64,000 nucleotides of DNA from Flavobacteriaceae bacterium PS02337 (GTDB taxonomy: Bacteria; Bacteroidota; Bacteroidia; Flavobacteriales; Flavobacteriaceae), in NCBI GenBank assembly GCA_029959285.1, contig JASCOE010000004.1:124001-188000 (forward strand), written 5' to 3'. Positions 8,498 through 16,359 of the stretch are shown piece after piece. Positions within the stretch are counted from its first letter, which is position 1; every line of letters starts with the position of its first letter. A program made the translations under genes and the position numbers. Below the pieces are notes generated by a model, which worked only from the letters and a program-made list of their open reading frames with translations, ran no database searches and had not been told where the DNA came from.

Positions 8498-8551
8498 AAA
8501 AACAGCTTAAAGTATAAAAGTGATGAAACTTTTGAACCTTAAGCCGTTTTT
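8498..8551 (-). terminator. terminator after the aminotransferase gene
   Basis: On the minus strand AAAACGGCTTAA pairs with TTAAGCTGTTTT (one mismatch), followed by a T-run. Confidence 0.65.
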
Positions 8552-8570
8552 ATAAAAACTTAGAATATTG

Positions 8571-9761
8571 TTATGCTGTCAAAGCTTCTTTGATTCTGCG
8601 TAATGCTTCTGTTAAAATATCGTTGCTTGTTGCGTAAGAGAAACGAATACAGTTTGGATTTCCGAAAGCGTCTCCGGTTACTGTTGCAACGTTTGCCTCA
8701 GCTAAAAGATACATCGAAACATCGTTTGCATCTTTAATTTCAGTTCCTTTTAATGTTTTTCCGAAGAAAGAAGAAACGTCTGGGAATACGTAAAATGCTC
8801 CTTCTGGAACGTTGATTTTTACTCCTGGAATTTCTTTTAATAATCCAACCACTAAATCTCTACGTCCGTGGAAAGCTTGAACCATTTCGTTTAATACGCT
8901 TGGATCTGCATCTACAGCTGTAATTGTAGCACGTTGTGCCACAGAGTTTGCTCCAGATGTTACTTGTCCTTGAATTTTTGTACACGCTTTTGCGATAAAT
9001 TCTGGTGCTCCGATATAACCAATTCTGTATCCTGTCATTGCGAATGCTTTTGCAACTCCGTTTACAGTGATTGTTTTTTCTAACATTCCTGGAATTGAAC
9101 CGATACTGCAGAAAGTTCCTGAGAAATTGATGTGCTCATAAATTTCGTCTGCAACTACGTAAATATTTGGGTGTTTTTCTAAAACTTTAGCCAATGCTGT
9201 TAATTCTTCTCTGCTGTAAACAGATCCTGATGGATTGCATGGAGAAGAAAACCACATCATTTTTGTTTTTGGTGTAATTGCAGCTTCTAATTGTTCTGGA
9301 GTGATTTTGAAATCTGTTTCTACAGAAGTTGGAACTTCTACAGGAACTCCGCCAGAAAGTTTTACGATTTCGAAGTAAGAAACCCAGTAAGGTGCTGGTA
9401 AAATAACTTCGTCACCATCGTTTAACATTACTTGTGCAATGTTATATAAAGATTGTTTTGCTCCTGTAGAAACTACGATTTGAGATGGTTTGTAATCTAA
9501 ATCATTGTCTCTTTTGAATTTTCTGCAGATTGCCTCTCTCAAATCCAAATAACCTTCTACTGGAGAATATGTACTGTAGTTGTCGTCGATTGCCTTTTTT
9601 GCTGCTTCTTTGATGAAGTCTGGTGTATAGAAATCTGGCTCGCCTAAACTTAAACTGATAATGTCTTTTCCTTGTGCCTTTAATTCGCGTGCCAAAGCAG
9701 CCATTGCTAATGTTTGTGAAGTAGCAAGATTGTTGATTCTGTCCGAAAGAATATGATTCAT
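8571..9761 (-). CDS. class I PLP-dependent aminotransferase (aspartate aminotransferase-like)
   Basis: 396 residues, the usual length of subgroup I enzymes. Motifs: LGEPDFYTPDF (39-49), SSPCNPSGS (172-180, substrate pocket), ADEIYEH (204-210), and the PLP lysine K238 in GVAKAFAMTGYRIGY. The family moves amino groups between aspartate or similar donors and 2-oxo acids in the cytoplasm. Resemblance is strongest to the AspB-type bacterial aspartate aminotransferases, but exact substrate cannot be read from these motifs. It lies 75 bases downstream of the desaturase gene on the same strand and has its own terminator. Confidence 0.9.
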   Translation of the reverse strand: MNHILSDRINNLATSQTLAMAALARELKAQGKDIISLSLGEPDFYTPDFIKEAAKKAIDDNYSTYSPVEGYLDLREAICRKFKRDNDLDYKPSQIVVSTGAKQSLYNIAQVMLNDGDEVILPAPYWVSYFEIVKLSGGVPVEVPTSVETDFKITPEQLEAAITPKTKMMWFSSPCNPSGSVYSREELTALAKVLEKHPNIYVVADEIYEHINFSGTFCSIGSIPGMLEKTITVNGVAKAFAMTGYRIGYIGAPEFIAKACTKIQGQVTSGANSVAQRATITAVDADPSVLNEMVQAFHGRRDLVVGLLKEIPGVKINVPEGAFYVFPDVSSFFGKTLKGTEIKDANDVSMYLLAEANVATVTGDAFGNPNCIRFSYATSNDILTEALRRIKEALTA

Positions 9762-9836
9762 TATAAAAATTTTGATGTCCTTAAATTTGCTGTGTTGTTT
9801 AAGGAAGGTTAATTATTAATAGATTTTTTTTAGTTT

Positions 9837-10934
9837 TTAAACAGATAATTCAGGTTTCATTCCTAAGTCACGTAAATGCTTAAAGTGAGCTACAATAGCG
9901 CTTCGCATTGTTTTGTATTCATAATATGGCAAATTACATTCTTTTGCAGTTTCCTTTACGATTTTTGCAATTTTACCATAATGAATGTGACTAATATGTG
10001 GAAAAATATGATGTTCAATTTGATGGTTTAATCCGCCAGTATACCAGTTTACAATTGCATTTTTAGGAGCAAAATTTGTAGTTGTATACAATTGGTGAAT
10101 CGCCCAAGTATTATCCATTTCGCCTAATTCATTTGGTGCTGGATTTGTTGTGTGTTCTACAACGTGCGCTAATTGAAAAACGATACTTAAGATTAATCCT
10201 GTTGTGTAATGCATTACAAAGAATCCAAGAAGTACTTTCCACCATGTAATTCCAATTACCATTGGTAAAACAATCCAGATTGAAACGTAAATGATTTTTG
10301 TAATAATTAAAGTTGTCCAAAGAATTTTTGGGCTTTTTGGTTCACCGTAAGATAATTTTCTTCTTAGGTAATTACGCATTTGTTTAAAATCGGTTGTAAT
10401 TGCCCAATTGAAAGTCAATAATCCGTATAAGAAAACAGAATAATAATGTTGAAAACGGTGAAAACTATGCCATTCTGCGTGTTCTGTAAAACGAATAATT
10501 CTTCCTGCATCTAAATCTTCATCGTGTCCAGGAATATTAGTGTAAGTATGGTGCAATACATTATGCTGAACTTGCCAGTTATAAACATTTCCAGCTAAGA
10601 CATAAATTGTACCTCCCATAAATTTATTGATCCAGTTTTTATTAGAATAAGAACCGTGATTTCCATCGTGCATTACGTTCATTCCAACACCAGCCATTCC
10701 GATACCCATTACGATAGATAATAACAGCATTACCCAAAAAGGCATGTTAAGTGTAAGAATCAAAAAGTAGGGCGTAAGGAAAACCGCAAAAAGAATAACC
10801 GCTTTTAAATGTAACTTCCAGTTTCCAGTCTTCTGAATGTTGTTCTCCTTGAAGTAATTGTTTACCCGTGAGTTAAGTGTTCTGAAAAACTTCAGATTGT
10901 CTTGCCTAGCAAAAATTGGAGCGTTGTTATTCAT
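9837..10934 (-). CDS. membrane fatty acid desaturase
   Basis: 365 residues with the three histidine boxes of the di-iron desaturases: HDGNH (89-93), HNVLHH (124-129) and QIEHH (305-309). The Q in the third box is typical of front-end (delta-5/6-like) and acyl-CoA desaturases. Two pairs of membrane segments surround the boxes (about 45-85 and 205-255). There is no fused cytochrome b5 domain, so it needs a separate electron donor. It would insert a double bond in membrane lipid acyl chains, often a response to cold. It has a promoter with TTG and TACCTTTG 22 bases apart and is divergent from rsmG. Confidence 0.9.
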   Translation of the reverse strand: MNNNAPIFARQDNLKFFRTLNSRVNNYFKENNIQKTGNWKLHLKAVILFAVFLTPYFLILTLNMPFWVMLLLSIVMGIGMAGVGMNVMHDGNHGSYSNKNWINKFMGGTIYVLAGNVYNWQVQHNVLHHTYTNIPGHDEDLDAGRIIRFTEHAEWHSFHRFQHYYSVFLYGLLTFNWAITTDFKQMRNYLRRKLSYGEPKSPKILWTTLIITKIIYVSIWIVLPMVIGITWWKVLLGFFVMHYTTGLILSIVFQLAHVVEHTTNPAPNELGEMDNTWAIHQLYTTTNFAPKNAIVNWYTGGLNHQIEHHIFPHISHIHYGKIAKIVKETAKECNLPYYEYKTMRSAIVAHFKHLRDLGMKPELSV

Positions 10935-10953
10935 AATTGATTTAAATAGATTT

Positions 10954-10961
10954 CAAAGGTA
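10954..10961 (-). promoter_or_regulatory. promoter of the desaturase gene
   Basis: Minus-strand TACCTTTG with a TTG 22 bases upstream (10984-10986). Confidence 0.6.
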
Positions 10962-11017
10962 ATTATTATAAATTTTCAATTTGCAAAATTGAGTTAAATA
11001 TTTCAATCGTAAAGTAG

Positions 11018-11025
11018 TACTTTTG
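11018..11025 (+). promoter_or_regulatory. promoter box of rsmG
   Basis: TACTTTTG, 16 bases before the ATG at 11042; the nearest TTG is 26 bases upstream, a little far. Confidence 0.55.
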
Positions 11026-11041
11026 TTAAAAATTTACAGCA

Positions 11042-11671
11042 ATGGATGAGATATTGAAATATTTTCCCAATTTGACCGATCTTCAAATCGAACAATTTCA
11101 AAAATTAGACTTTTTATACCACGATTGGAATGAAAAAATTAATGTGATTTCTAGAAAAGACATTGATTCTTTATATACAAAGCACATTTTGCATTCGTTA
11201 GGAATAGCAAAAATCATGAAGTTTGAACCTGGAACAACTGTTTTGGATGTTGGAACAGGCGGAGGTTTTCCTGGAATTCCGTTAGCAATTCTTTTTCCTG
11301 AAACTCGTTTTTATTTAATCGATGTTATTGCAAAAAAAATAAAAGTGGTGCAAGGTGTTGTTGATGCTTTAGAATTGAAAAACGTAAAAGCAGAACAAAA
11401 ACGTGCAGAATTAGTAAAAGGTGATTTCGATTTTATCGTAAGTCGTGCCGTAACTAATATGCCAGATTTTGTTTCTTGGATTAAAGATAAAATCAAAAAA
11501 CAGCATAAGCATAAATTGAAAAATGGAATTCTTTATTTAAAAGGTGGAGATTTGGCTGATGAATTAAAAGATTTTCCAAATGCAACTTTGTATGATTTGG
11601 CAGAAATATTTGATGATGAATTTTTTGAAACTAAAAAAGTGGTTCATCTTCCTTTAAAATTTAAACCTTAA
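11042..11671 (+). CDS. rsmG: 16S rRNA (guanine527-N7)-methyltransferase RsmG
   Basis: 209 residues, the standard length. The SAM-binding motif TVLDVGTGGGFPGIPLA (66-82) is the RsmG hallmark; the N-terminal helix with FLYHDWNEKINVISRKD and the later FIVSRAV (residues about 136-142) are also family-typical. It methylates N7 of G527 in 16S rRNA; loss gives low-level streptomycin resistance in other bacteria. Single-gene unit with its own promoter, divergent from the desaturase gene, and terminator. Confidence 0.96.
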   Translation: MDEILKYFPNLTDLQIEQFQKLDFLYHDWNEKINVISRKDIDSLYTKHILHSLGIAKIMKFEPGTTVLDVGTGGGFPGIPLAILFPETRFYLIDVIAKKIKVVQGVVDALELKNVKAEQKRAELVKGDFDFIVSRAVTNMPDFVSWIKDKIKKQHKHKLKNGILYLKGGDLADELKDFPNATLYDLAEIFDDEFFETKKVVHLPLKFKP

Positions 11672-11686
11672 ATAGATTATAAAATA

Positions 11687-11724
11687 AATAACCCGAAAAG
11701 AATTTCTTTCCGGGTTATTTTTTG
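11687..11724. terminator. bidirectional terminator
   Basis: AATAACCCG / CGGGTTATT stem between convergent rsmG and the next gene. Confidence 0.85.
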
Positions 11725-11742
11725 AATTAATAGTTTGTACTA

Positions 11743-12474
11743 CTAAGATGCTTTTCTAGAAAAATCTAGGAAAGGATTTGCTTTTATATTTAAATTATCA
11801 ATAAAATTATGGATTGCATTTTCTGATGCTTCTACCGTATATTGAAATTCTGAGTCGAAGAAAAATTCACGTGAAATAACTGGTTCGTTTGAAGAGTCAT
11901 AAACGGCTTCGTCTGTTTCGTCTAATTCCTCATTTTTATAAGTGCAAGGATATAAGTGAATTAACTCTGCTACAATTTGACTAAACCAATTGTCAAATTT
12001 TTTCTTTTTTGGCGTAATATGGCGTGCTAATAAAACCAATCCGATAAGTTCGTTTTGTAAAAAATAAGAACCTTTTCTGTATCGCACATCTATCATTCTT
12101 ACATTCATTAAAGCAATCCACAAAGCTCCGTTTACAGAACCAGAAGCAGGAATTTCAAAATCTGTATCAAATAATAAAGGGTTTGTTTGTTCGCGATCAC
12201 TAATAGAACACCAAAGTGCTTCAATACGTTTTTGAGTATCGTTTGTTGCTTGCGTATATCCTGTAAAACGCCAGTAAACCCATTCTAATAACGCAGCAGT
12301 TAGACCAATAGAACCTTTATGATTGATCTGCATTAATAAATTTTCTAAATCTTCATTTCTTTCAATAGGATCTAAAAGTTCGTCTATTTTTTTCTTTGTC
12401 CATTTAAAATCAATTGCGTGTCCAATGCTTTTTGATTCCATTATAACTTTAGGAACATTGTTTAAATTTCTCAT
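11743..12474 (-). CDS. hypothetical cytoplasmic protein
   Basis: 243 residues, no signal peptide or membrane segment. I do not recognise it by name. Mostly helical, with a Trp-rich stretch ALLEWVYWRFTGYTQ (about 60-74) and SVNGALWIALMNVRMIDVRYRKG (in two parts around 113-135). Its N-terminus has an acidic run LDPIERNEDLENLL. It has a canonical promoter (TTTG, 17 bases, TACATTTG) and is probably a conserved flavobacterial orphan. Confidence 0.65.
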   Translation of the reverse strand: MRNLNNVPKVIMESKSIGHAIDFKWTKKKIDELLDPIERNEDLENLLMQINHKGSIGLTAALLEWVYWRFTGYTQATNDTQKRIEALWCSISDREQTNPLLFDTDFEIPASGSVNGALWIALMNVRMIDVRYRKGSYFLQNELIGLVLLARHITPKKKKFDNWFSQIVAELIHLYPCTYKNEELDETDEAVYDSSNEPVISREFFFDSEFQYTVEASENAIHNFIDNLNIKANPFLDFSRKAS

Positions 12475-12511
12475 ATTTTTATTTTTTTCTGTTAACTTTT
12501 AATTTATGTGA

Positions 12512-12519
12512 CAAATGTA
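12512..12519 (-). promoter_or_regulatory. promoter of the 243-residue gene
   Basis: Minus-strand TACATTTG with TTTG 17 bases upstream (12537-12540): a full match to the Bacteroidota promoter. Confidence 0.65.
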
Positions 12520-12655
12520 AAGGGGACATTTTTTTTCAAAAGCCACAAAAAGTTTTAAAAGTATCAGAATAAGCTTTTTGGATTTTGTATTTAATTGATA
12601 ATCAATAAAATAAGAAAAGTACTACAAAATAATAAAAACTTACAAAATAGAACGT

Positions 12656-12690
12656 AAAAAGCCGATTTCCCTAAGAAAACCGGCTTTTAT
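12656..12690 (-). terminator. terminator after pruA
   Basis: AAAAGCCGG / (C)CGGCTTTT-type stem, with a T-run on the minus strand. Confidence 0.7.
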
Positions 12691-12728
12691 TATATAATCA
12701 GATTTACTATGTAATCTGAGAATTTGAA

Positions 12729-14354
12729 TTAACCTAAGAATGGATATCTGTAATCTTCTGGAGTTACAAAAGTTTCTTTGATAGTTCTTGGAGAAGCCCA
12801 ACGTAATAAGTTCAATGCTGAACCTGCTTTATCGTTAGTTCCAGAAGCTCTTGCTCCACCAAACGGTTGCATTCCTACAACTGCTCCAGTTGGTTTGTCG
12901 TTAATGTAGAAGTTACCAGCAGCGTTTTGCAATTTCGTAGTTGCTACTTCAATAGCGTAACGATCTTGGCTGAAAACTGCTCCAGTCAAAGCGTACTCAG
13001 AAGTAGTGTCAACTAATTCTAAAGTTTCTTCCCATTTAGCATCTTCATAAACATAAATTGTGATAACTGGTCCGAACAACTCAGTTTCCATTGTAGTATA
13101 TTTAGGGTTTGTAGTTACAATAACCGTTGGCTCAATAAAGTATCCAACAGATTTATCGTAATTTCCACCAATAATAATTTCTGCGTCAGCATCTTTTTTA
13201 GCTTGGTCGATATAACTTGCTAATTTATCAAAAGAACCTTCGTGAATAACTGCTGTAATAAAGTTTCCAAAATCTTCTGGAGAACCCATTTTCATAGATT
13301 TTACATCAGCAATTAATTGCTCTTTTACAGCTGGCCATAAACTTTGCGGAATATAAGCTCTAGATGCAGCAGAACATTTTTGTCCTTGAAATTCAAAAGC
13401 TCCACGAGTAATTCCTGTAACTACTTGTTTTACGTTTGCGCTTGGGTGAGCAATGATAAAATCTTTACCTCCAGTTTCTCCAACGATTCTTGGATATGTT
13501 TTGTAATTGTGAATGTTTGCTCCAATTTTAGCCCAAATATCTTTAAATACATGAGTTGATCCTGTAAAGTGAACTCCAGCAAAATCACGACTTGCTAAAA
13601 CAGTATCTGTAATCATTAAAGCGTCTCCGAAAACTACGTTGATAACTCCATCAGGAACTCCAGCTTCTTTGAAAACGTCTAAAATAATTTTTGTAGAAAA
13701 TACTTGACTATCACTTGGTTTCCAAACCACAACGTTACCCATCATAGCAGCACTGGCAGGAAGGTTTGCAGCGATAGCAGTAAAGTTGAAAGGAGTAATA
13801 GCGTAAACAAAACCTTCAAGAGGTCTGTATTCTAAACGATTCCAAACAGTAGAATCTGATTTTGGCTGATCGTTGTAGATTTGAGTCATAAACTCAACGT
13901 TGTAGCGTAAAAAGTCAATTAATTCGCAAGAAGCATCAATTTCTGCTTGGTGAATATTTTTAGACTGACCAATCATTGTTGCTGCGTTGATACGAGCTCT
14001 GTATGGTCCAGCGATAAGTTCAGCCGCTTTTAAGAAAATAGCAGCACGTTGTTCCCATGCCATGTTTGCCCATGCTTTTCTTGATTCAAGTGCATTTGTA
14101 ATTGCTTTTTCAATATGTTGTTTTTCAGCCAAATGATATTTTCCAACTACGTGTTGGTGATCGTGTGGCGCAGTAATATTTCTTGTGTTTCCAGTTCTAA
14201 TTTCTTCGCTTCCAATATGCAATGGAACGTCAATTTGAGAATTCCACATTGTGGTGTAAGCTGCCTGAACAGCTGCTTTTTCTGGCGAGTTCGGTGCGTA
14301 GCTTTTTACAGGCTCGTTTACCGCTTTTGGTACATGAAAGAATCCTTTTAACAT
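12729..14354 (-). CDS. pruA: L-glutamate gamma-semialdehyde dehydrogenase (P5C dehydrogenase)
   Basis: 541 residues, matching the stand-alone P5C dehydrogenases. Active-site parts: the Glu in GETGGKDF (E293), the nucleophile in FQGQKCSAASRAY (C327), the NAD-binding segment AITPFNFTAIAANLP (185-199), and the ETELFGPVITIYVY element (about 420-435). It oxidises glutamate semialdehyde, from proline or ornithine breakdown, to glutamate with NAD+. No proline dehydrogenase gene lies next to it, so the first step must be encoded elsewhere. Single-gene unit with promoter and terminator. Confidence 0.95.
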   Translation of the reverse strand: MLKGFFHVPKAVNEPVKSYAPNSPEKAAVQAAYTTMWNSQIDVPLHIGSEEIRTGNTRNITAPHDHQHVVGKYHLAEKQHIEKAITNALESRKAWANMAWEQRAAIFLKAAELIAGPYRARINAATMIGQSKNIHQAEIDASCELIDFLRYNVEFMTQIYNDQPKSDSTVWNRLEYRPLEGFVYAITPFNFTAIAANLPASAAMMGNVVVWKPSDSQVFSTKIILDVFKEAGVPDGVINVVFGDALMITDTVLASRDFAGVHFTGSTHVFKDIWAKIGANIHNYKTYPRIVGETGGKDFIIAHPSANVKQVVTGITRGAFEFQGQKCSAASRAYIPQSLWPAVKEQLIADVKSMKMGSPEDFGNFITAVIHEGSFDKLASYIDQAKKDADAEIIIGGNYDKSVGYFIEPTVIVTTNPKYTTMETELFGPVITIYVYEDAKWEETLELVDTTSEYALTGAVFSQDRYAIEVATTKLQNAAGNFYINDKPTGAVVGMQPFGGARASGTNDKAGSALNLLRWASPRTIKETFVTPEDYRYPFLG

Positions 14355-14395
14355 GGGATAAATTATTTTAAAATTACGATTTGTTTAATTTTTTA

Positions 14396-14403
14396 CAAAA
14401 GTA
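14396..14403 (-). promoter_or_regulatory. promoter of pruA
   Basis: Minus-strand TACTTTTG with TTG 23 bases upstream. Confidence 0.55.
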
Positions 14404-14565
14404 CAAATGATAATTTGAATATATCACAATACAATATTAAAAAGTTGTATTTAAATATAGAAAGGGAATAAGGTCAAGGAATAATTAACAAAATACTTGC
14501 GTAAAATCGGAAGTATCAAGTAAAATGTAAAGTTTTGTAAAATGAAAAAGGCTAAAAACTATAAA

Positions 14566-14952
14566 TTAGTTCAAAGCAAAAGGAGCACACATTCTAAAAG
14601 TAGGAACAATAACTTTGAATGTTTTTGTTGTAGTGAAATTAATCATATTAAAATGACCTTTCATTGCGCCATAAGGAGATGATAATAAACAACCTGAACT
14701 ATAAGTATGATTTTCTCCAGGTTTTAAAACTGGTTTTTTACCAATTACACCTTCACCGTCTACCACTTCTAAATCGTTTAAAGAATCAAAAATTTCCCAG
14801 TGACGAGACGTTAACTGTACAGAATCTTTACTGTGATTTTCAATTGTAACTACATAACTAAAGGCAAAGTGAATCTTGTAGTTTTTGAAGTAAGTGCCTT
14901 CAAAACTAGTTAAAACCGATATTTTTATGCCTCGTGTAATTTGAGAAACCAT
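14566..14952 (-). CDS. apaG: ApaG domain protein
   Basis: 128 residues, a complete ApaG domain (immunoglobulin-like fold). Family marks are visible: the start TRGIKISVLTSFE, FAFSYVVTIENHS (29-41), LTSRHWEIFDS (47-57), GVIGKKPVLKPGE and SSGCLLSSPYGAMKGHF. E. coli ApaG is linked to Co2+/Mg2+ tolerance and the domain also occurs in F-box proteins as a binding module; its biochemical role in bacteria is still unclear. The gene lies upstream of the plug gene, with 79 bases between, and has its own promoter box. Confidence 0.93.
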   Translation of the reverse strand: MVSQITRGIKISVLTSFEGTYFKNYKIHFAFSYVVTIENHSKDSVQLTSRHWEIFDSLNDLEVVDGEGVIGKKPVLKPGENHTYSSGCLLSSPYGAMKGHFNMINFTTTKTFKVIVPTFRMCAPFALN

Positions 14953-14985
14953 ACTAACCTAGTAAATCTGTGTGCGTTATAGGTA

Positions 14986-14993
14986 CAAAGCTA
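14986..14993 (-). promoter_or_regulatory. promoter box of apaG
   Basis: Minus-strand TAGCTTTG, 33 bases before the apaG start. Confidence 0.5.
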
Positions 14994-15031
14994 CGAAAAA
15001 AATCTATGAATCCTAAAACCTTAACAATGTT

Positions 15032-16285
15032 TTAATTAACGATGTTTATTGAGTTTGCATTTCCTTTTCCAATAACACGCTGGTAACGATCGGTTGCTTC
15101 TTTATAATAAACTAGTATTGTGTACTCGTTTTCAGTTTGATAAAAGTTTCCATCGATAGCATTTTCATAATCAATTACGCCTTTTTTGTCAGCAACCGTA
15201 TATTGAAAATTAGTAAAACCTTGCTTAATCATAATGGCTTTTTCAAAAACGCCTTTGTCTGTGTTATAATCCATTTTATATTCTGGCGAAAGGCTGTAAT
15301 TGTTAAACATTCCCGTAATATAAATGTCTTTGTTTAATCTAAATGCTGGTGCAGAAAGCGAAAAATAAACCCAAGCATAATCGGCTTCAATGTCGTTGTT
15401 TGAACCGTTAATATTTTTCACCACAAAATTTCCGTTTACATCTTCATAATTGGTGTAAATCTGATTTCCTCTTGCCGCATTTGTGTACAAATAAGCATTG
15501 TAAATATCATTATTAGAGCCAATTCGACCAACATTATTGTTTGCCGCGCGAATGTCTTTATTTTCAAAATATAAAAATTCGTTACCGCCCCAAAATTGAG
15601 TTTCTTTATCGTATTTATAAACAAGCTGATTTCCAAGAGTAAATTGCGGAACAATATTTTTAATTGCAGTATTGAAGTTTCCGTTTTGCAATAAAAGCAC
15701 TTTTACATTTTGCAACGGTACTTGAAACGTAATGTCATTCGAAAAAATGGCAAAGTCAAGATTTTGTTTGAAATCAATGTTGCTGAGGTTTCTGCTTCTT
15801 TTTACCTGAGCCGAAACTGTTGAATGATTTTCATATAAAATAAATTTTCTTGAAAAAATCACTTCTCTGTCTTCATTAAGAATTCGAAGCATATAATTTC
15901 CAGAAAGTCTTATCTGAGTTGTAAACTGATTCGGAAAAGAAAGATTATAATGCGAATAAATTTGTAGCGTATTAAACGAATTCGAATAATCTACAATTCT
16001 CTGATTGTCTTGGCCTTGAATGTAATCTGTTTTTGGAATTTCAGTCGGAATCCAATTGTAATCGCAATGAATTACTTCAAAATAATAATTGGCTTCGTTT
16101 GCAAACAAATCATCAAATTGAAAAGTAAAGCTAGATCCTAATTCGAAAATCGGAACAACATTACTGCCATTTTGAACAAACGAAACAGTTTTAATATTGT
16201 AAGGCGGATTAATTTCTTTTTCTTGCGCTTTCGCGAAAGAGAAAATAAAAAGAAAAATAAAACTTGTATATAAAAATTTCGGCAT
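15032..16285 (-). CDS. type IX secretion system plug protein (DUF5103)
   Basis: 417 residues from the chosen start; an upstream alternative (16342) would place 19 residues before a normal signal peptide (KFLYTSFIFLFIFSFAKAQ), so the internal ATG is preferred. The mature protein is beta-sandwich-like and carries typical DUF5103 stretches: YYFEVIHCDYNWIPTEI, and FNNYSLSPEYKMDYN near residue 330. In F. johnsoniae such a protein, called Plug, closes the periplasmic side of the SprA translocon pore of the type IX secretion system. Its presence here fits gldB and gldC farther along. Member of the family is clear; that it is the main Plug is inferred. Confidence 0.85.
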   Translation of the reverse strand: MPKFLYTSFIFLFIFSFAKAQEKEINPPYNIKTVSFVQNGSNVVPIFELGSSFTFQFDDLFANEANYYFEVIHCDYNWIPTEIPKTDYIQGQDNQRIVDYSNSFNTLQIYSHYNLSFPNQFTTQIRLSGNYMLRILNEDREVIFSRKFILYENHSTVSAQVKRSRNLSNIDFKQNLDFAIFSNDITFQVPLQNVKVLLLQNGNFNTAIKNIVPQFTLGNQLVYKYDKETQFWGGNEFLYFENKDIRAANNNVGRIGSNNDIYNAYLYTNAARGNQIYTNYEDVNGNFVVKNINGSNNDIEADYAWVYFSLSAPAFRLNKDIYITGMFNNYSLSPEYKMDYNTDKGVFEKAIMIKQGFTNFQYTVADKKGVIDYENAIDGNFYQTENEYTILVYYKEATDRYQRVIGKGNANSINIVN

Positions 16286-16359
16286 CTTAATACATTGTAA
16301 GATTGTAAATATAACAATTTTATATAACGAAAAAGATGCCAATCTATTGGATTTAATTA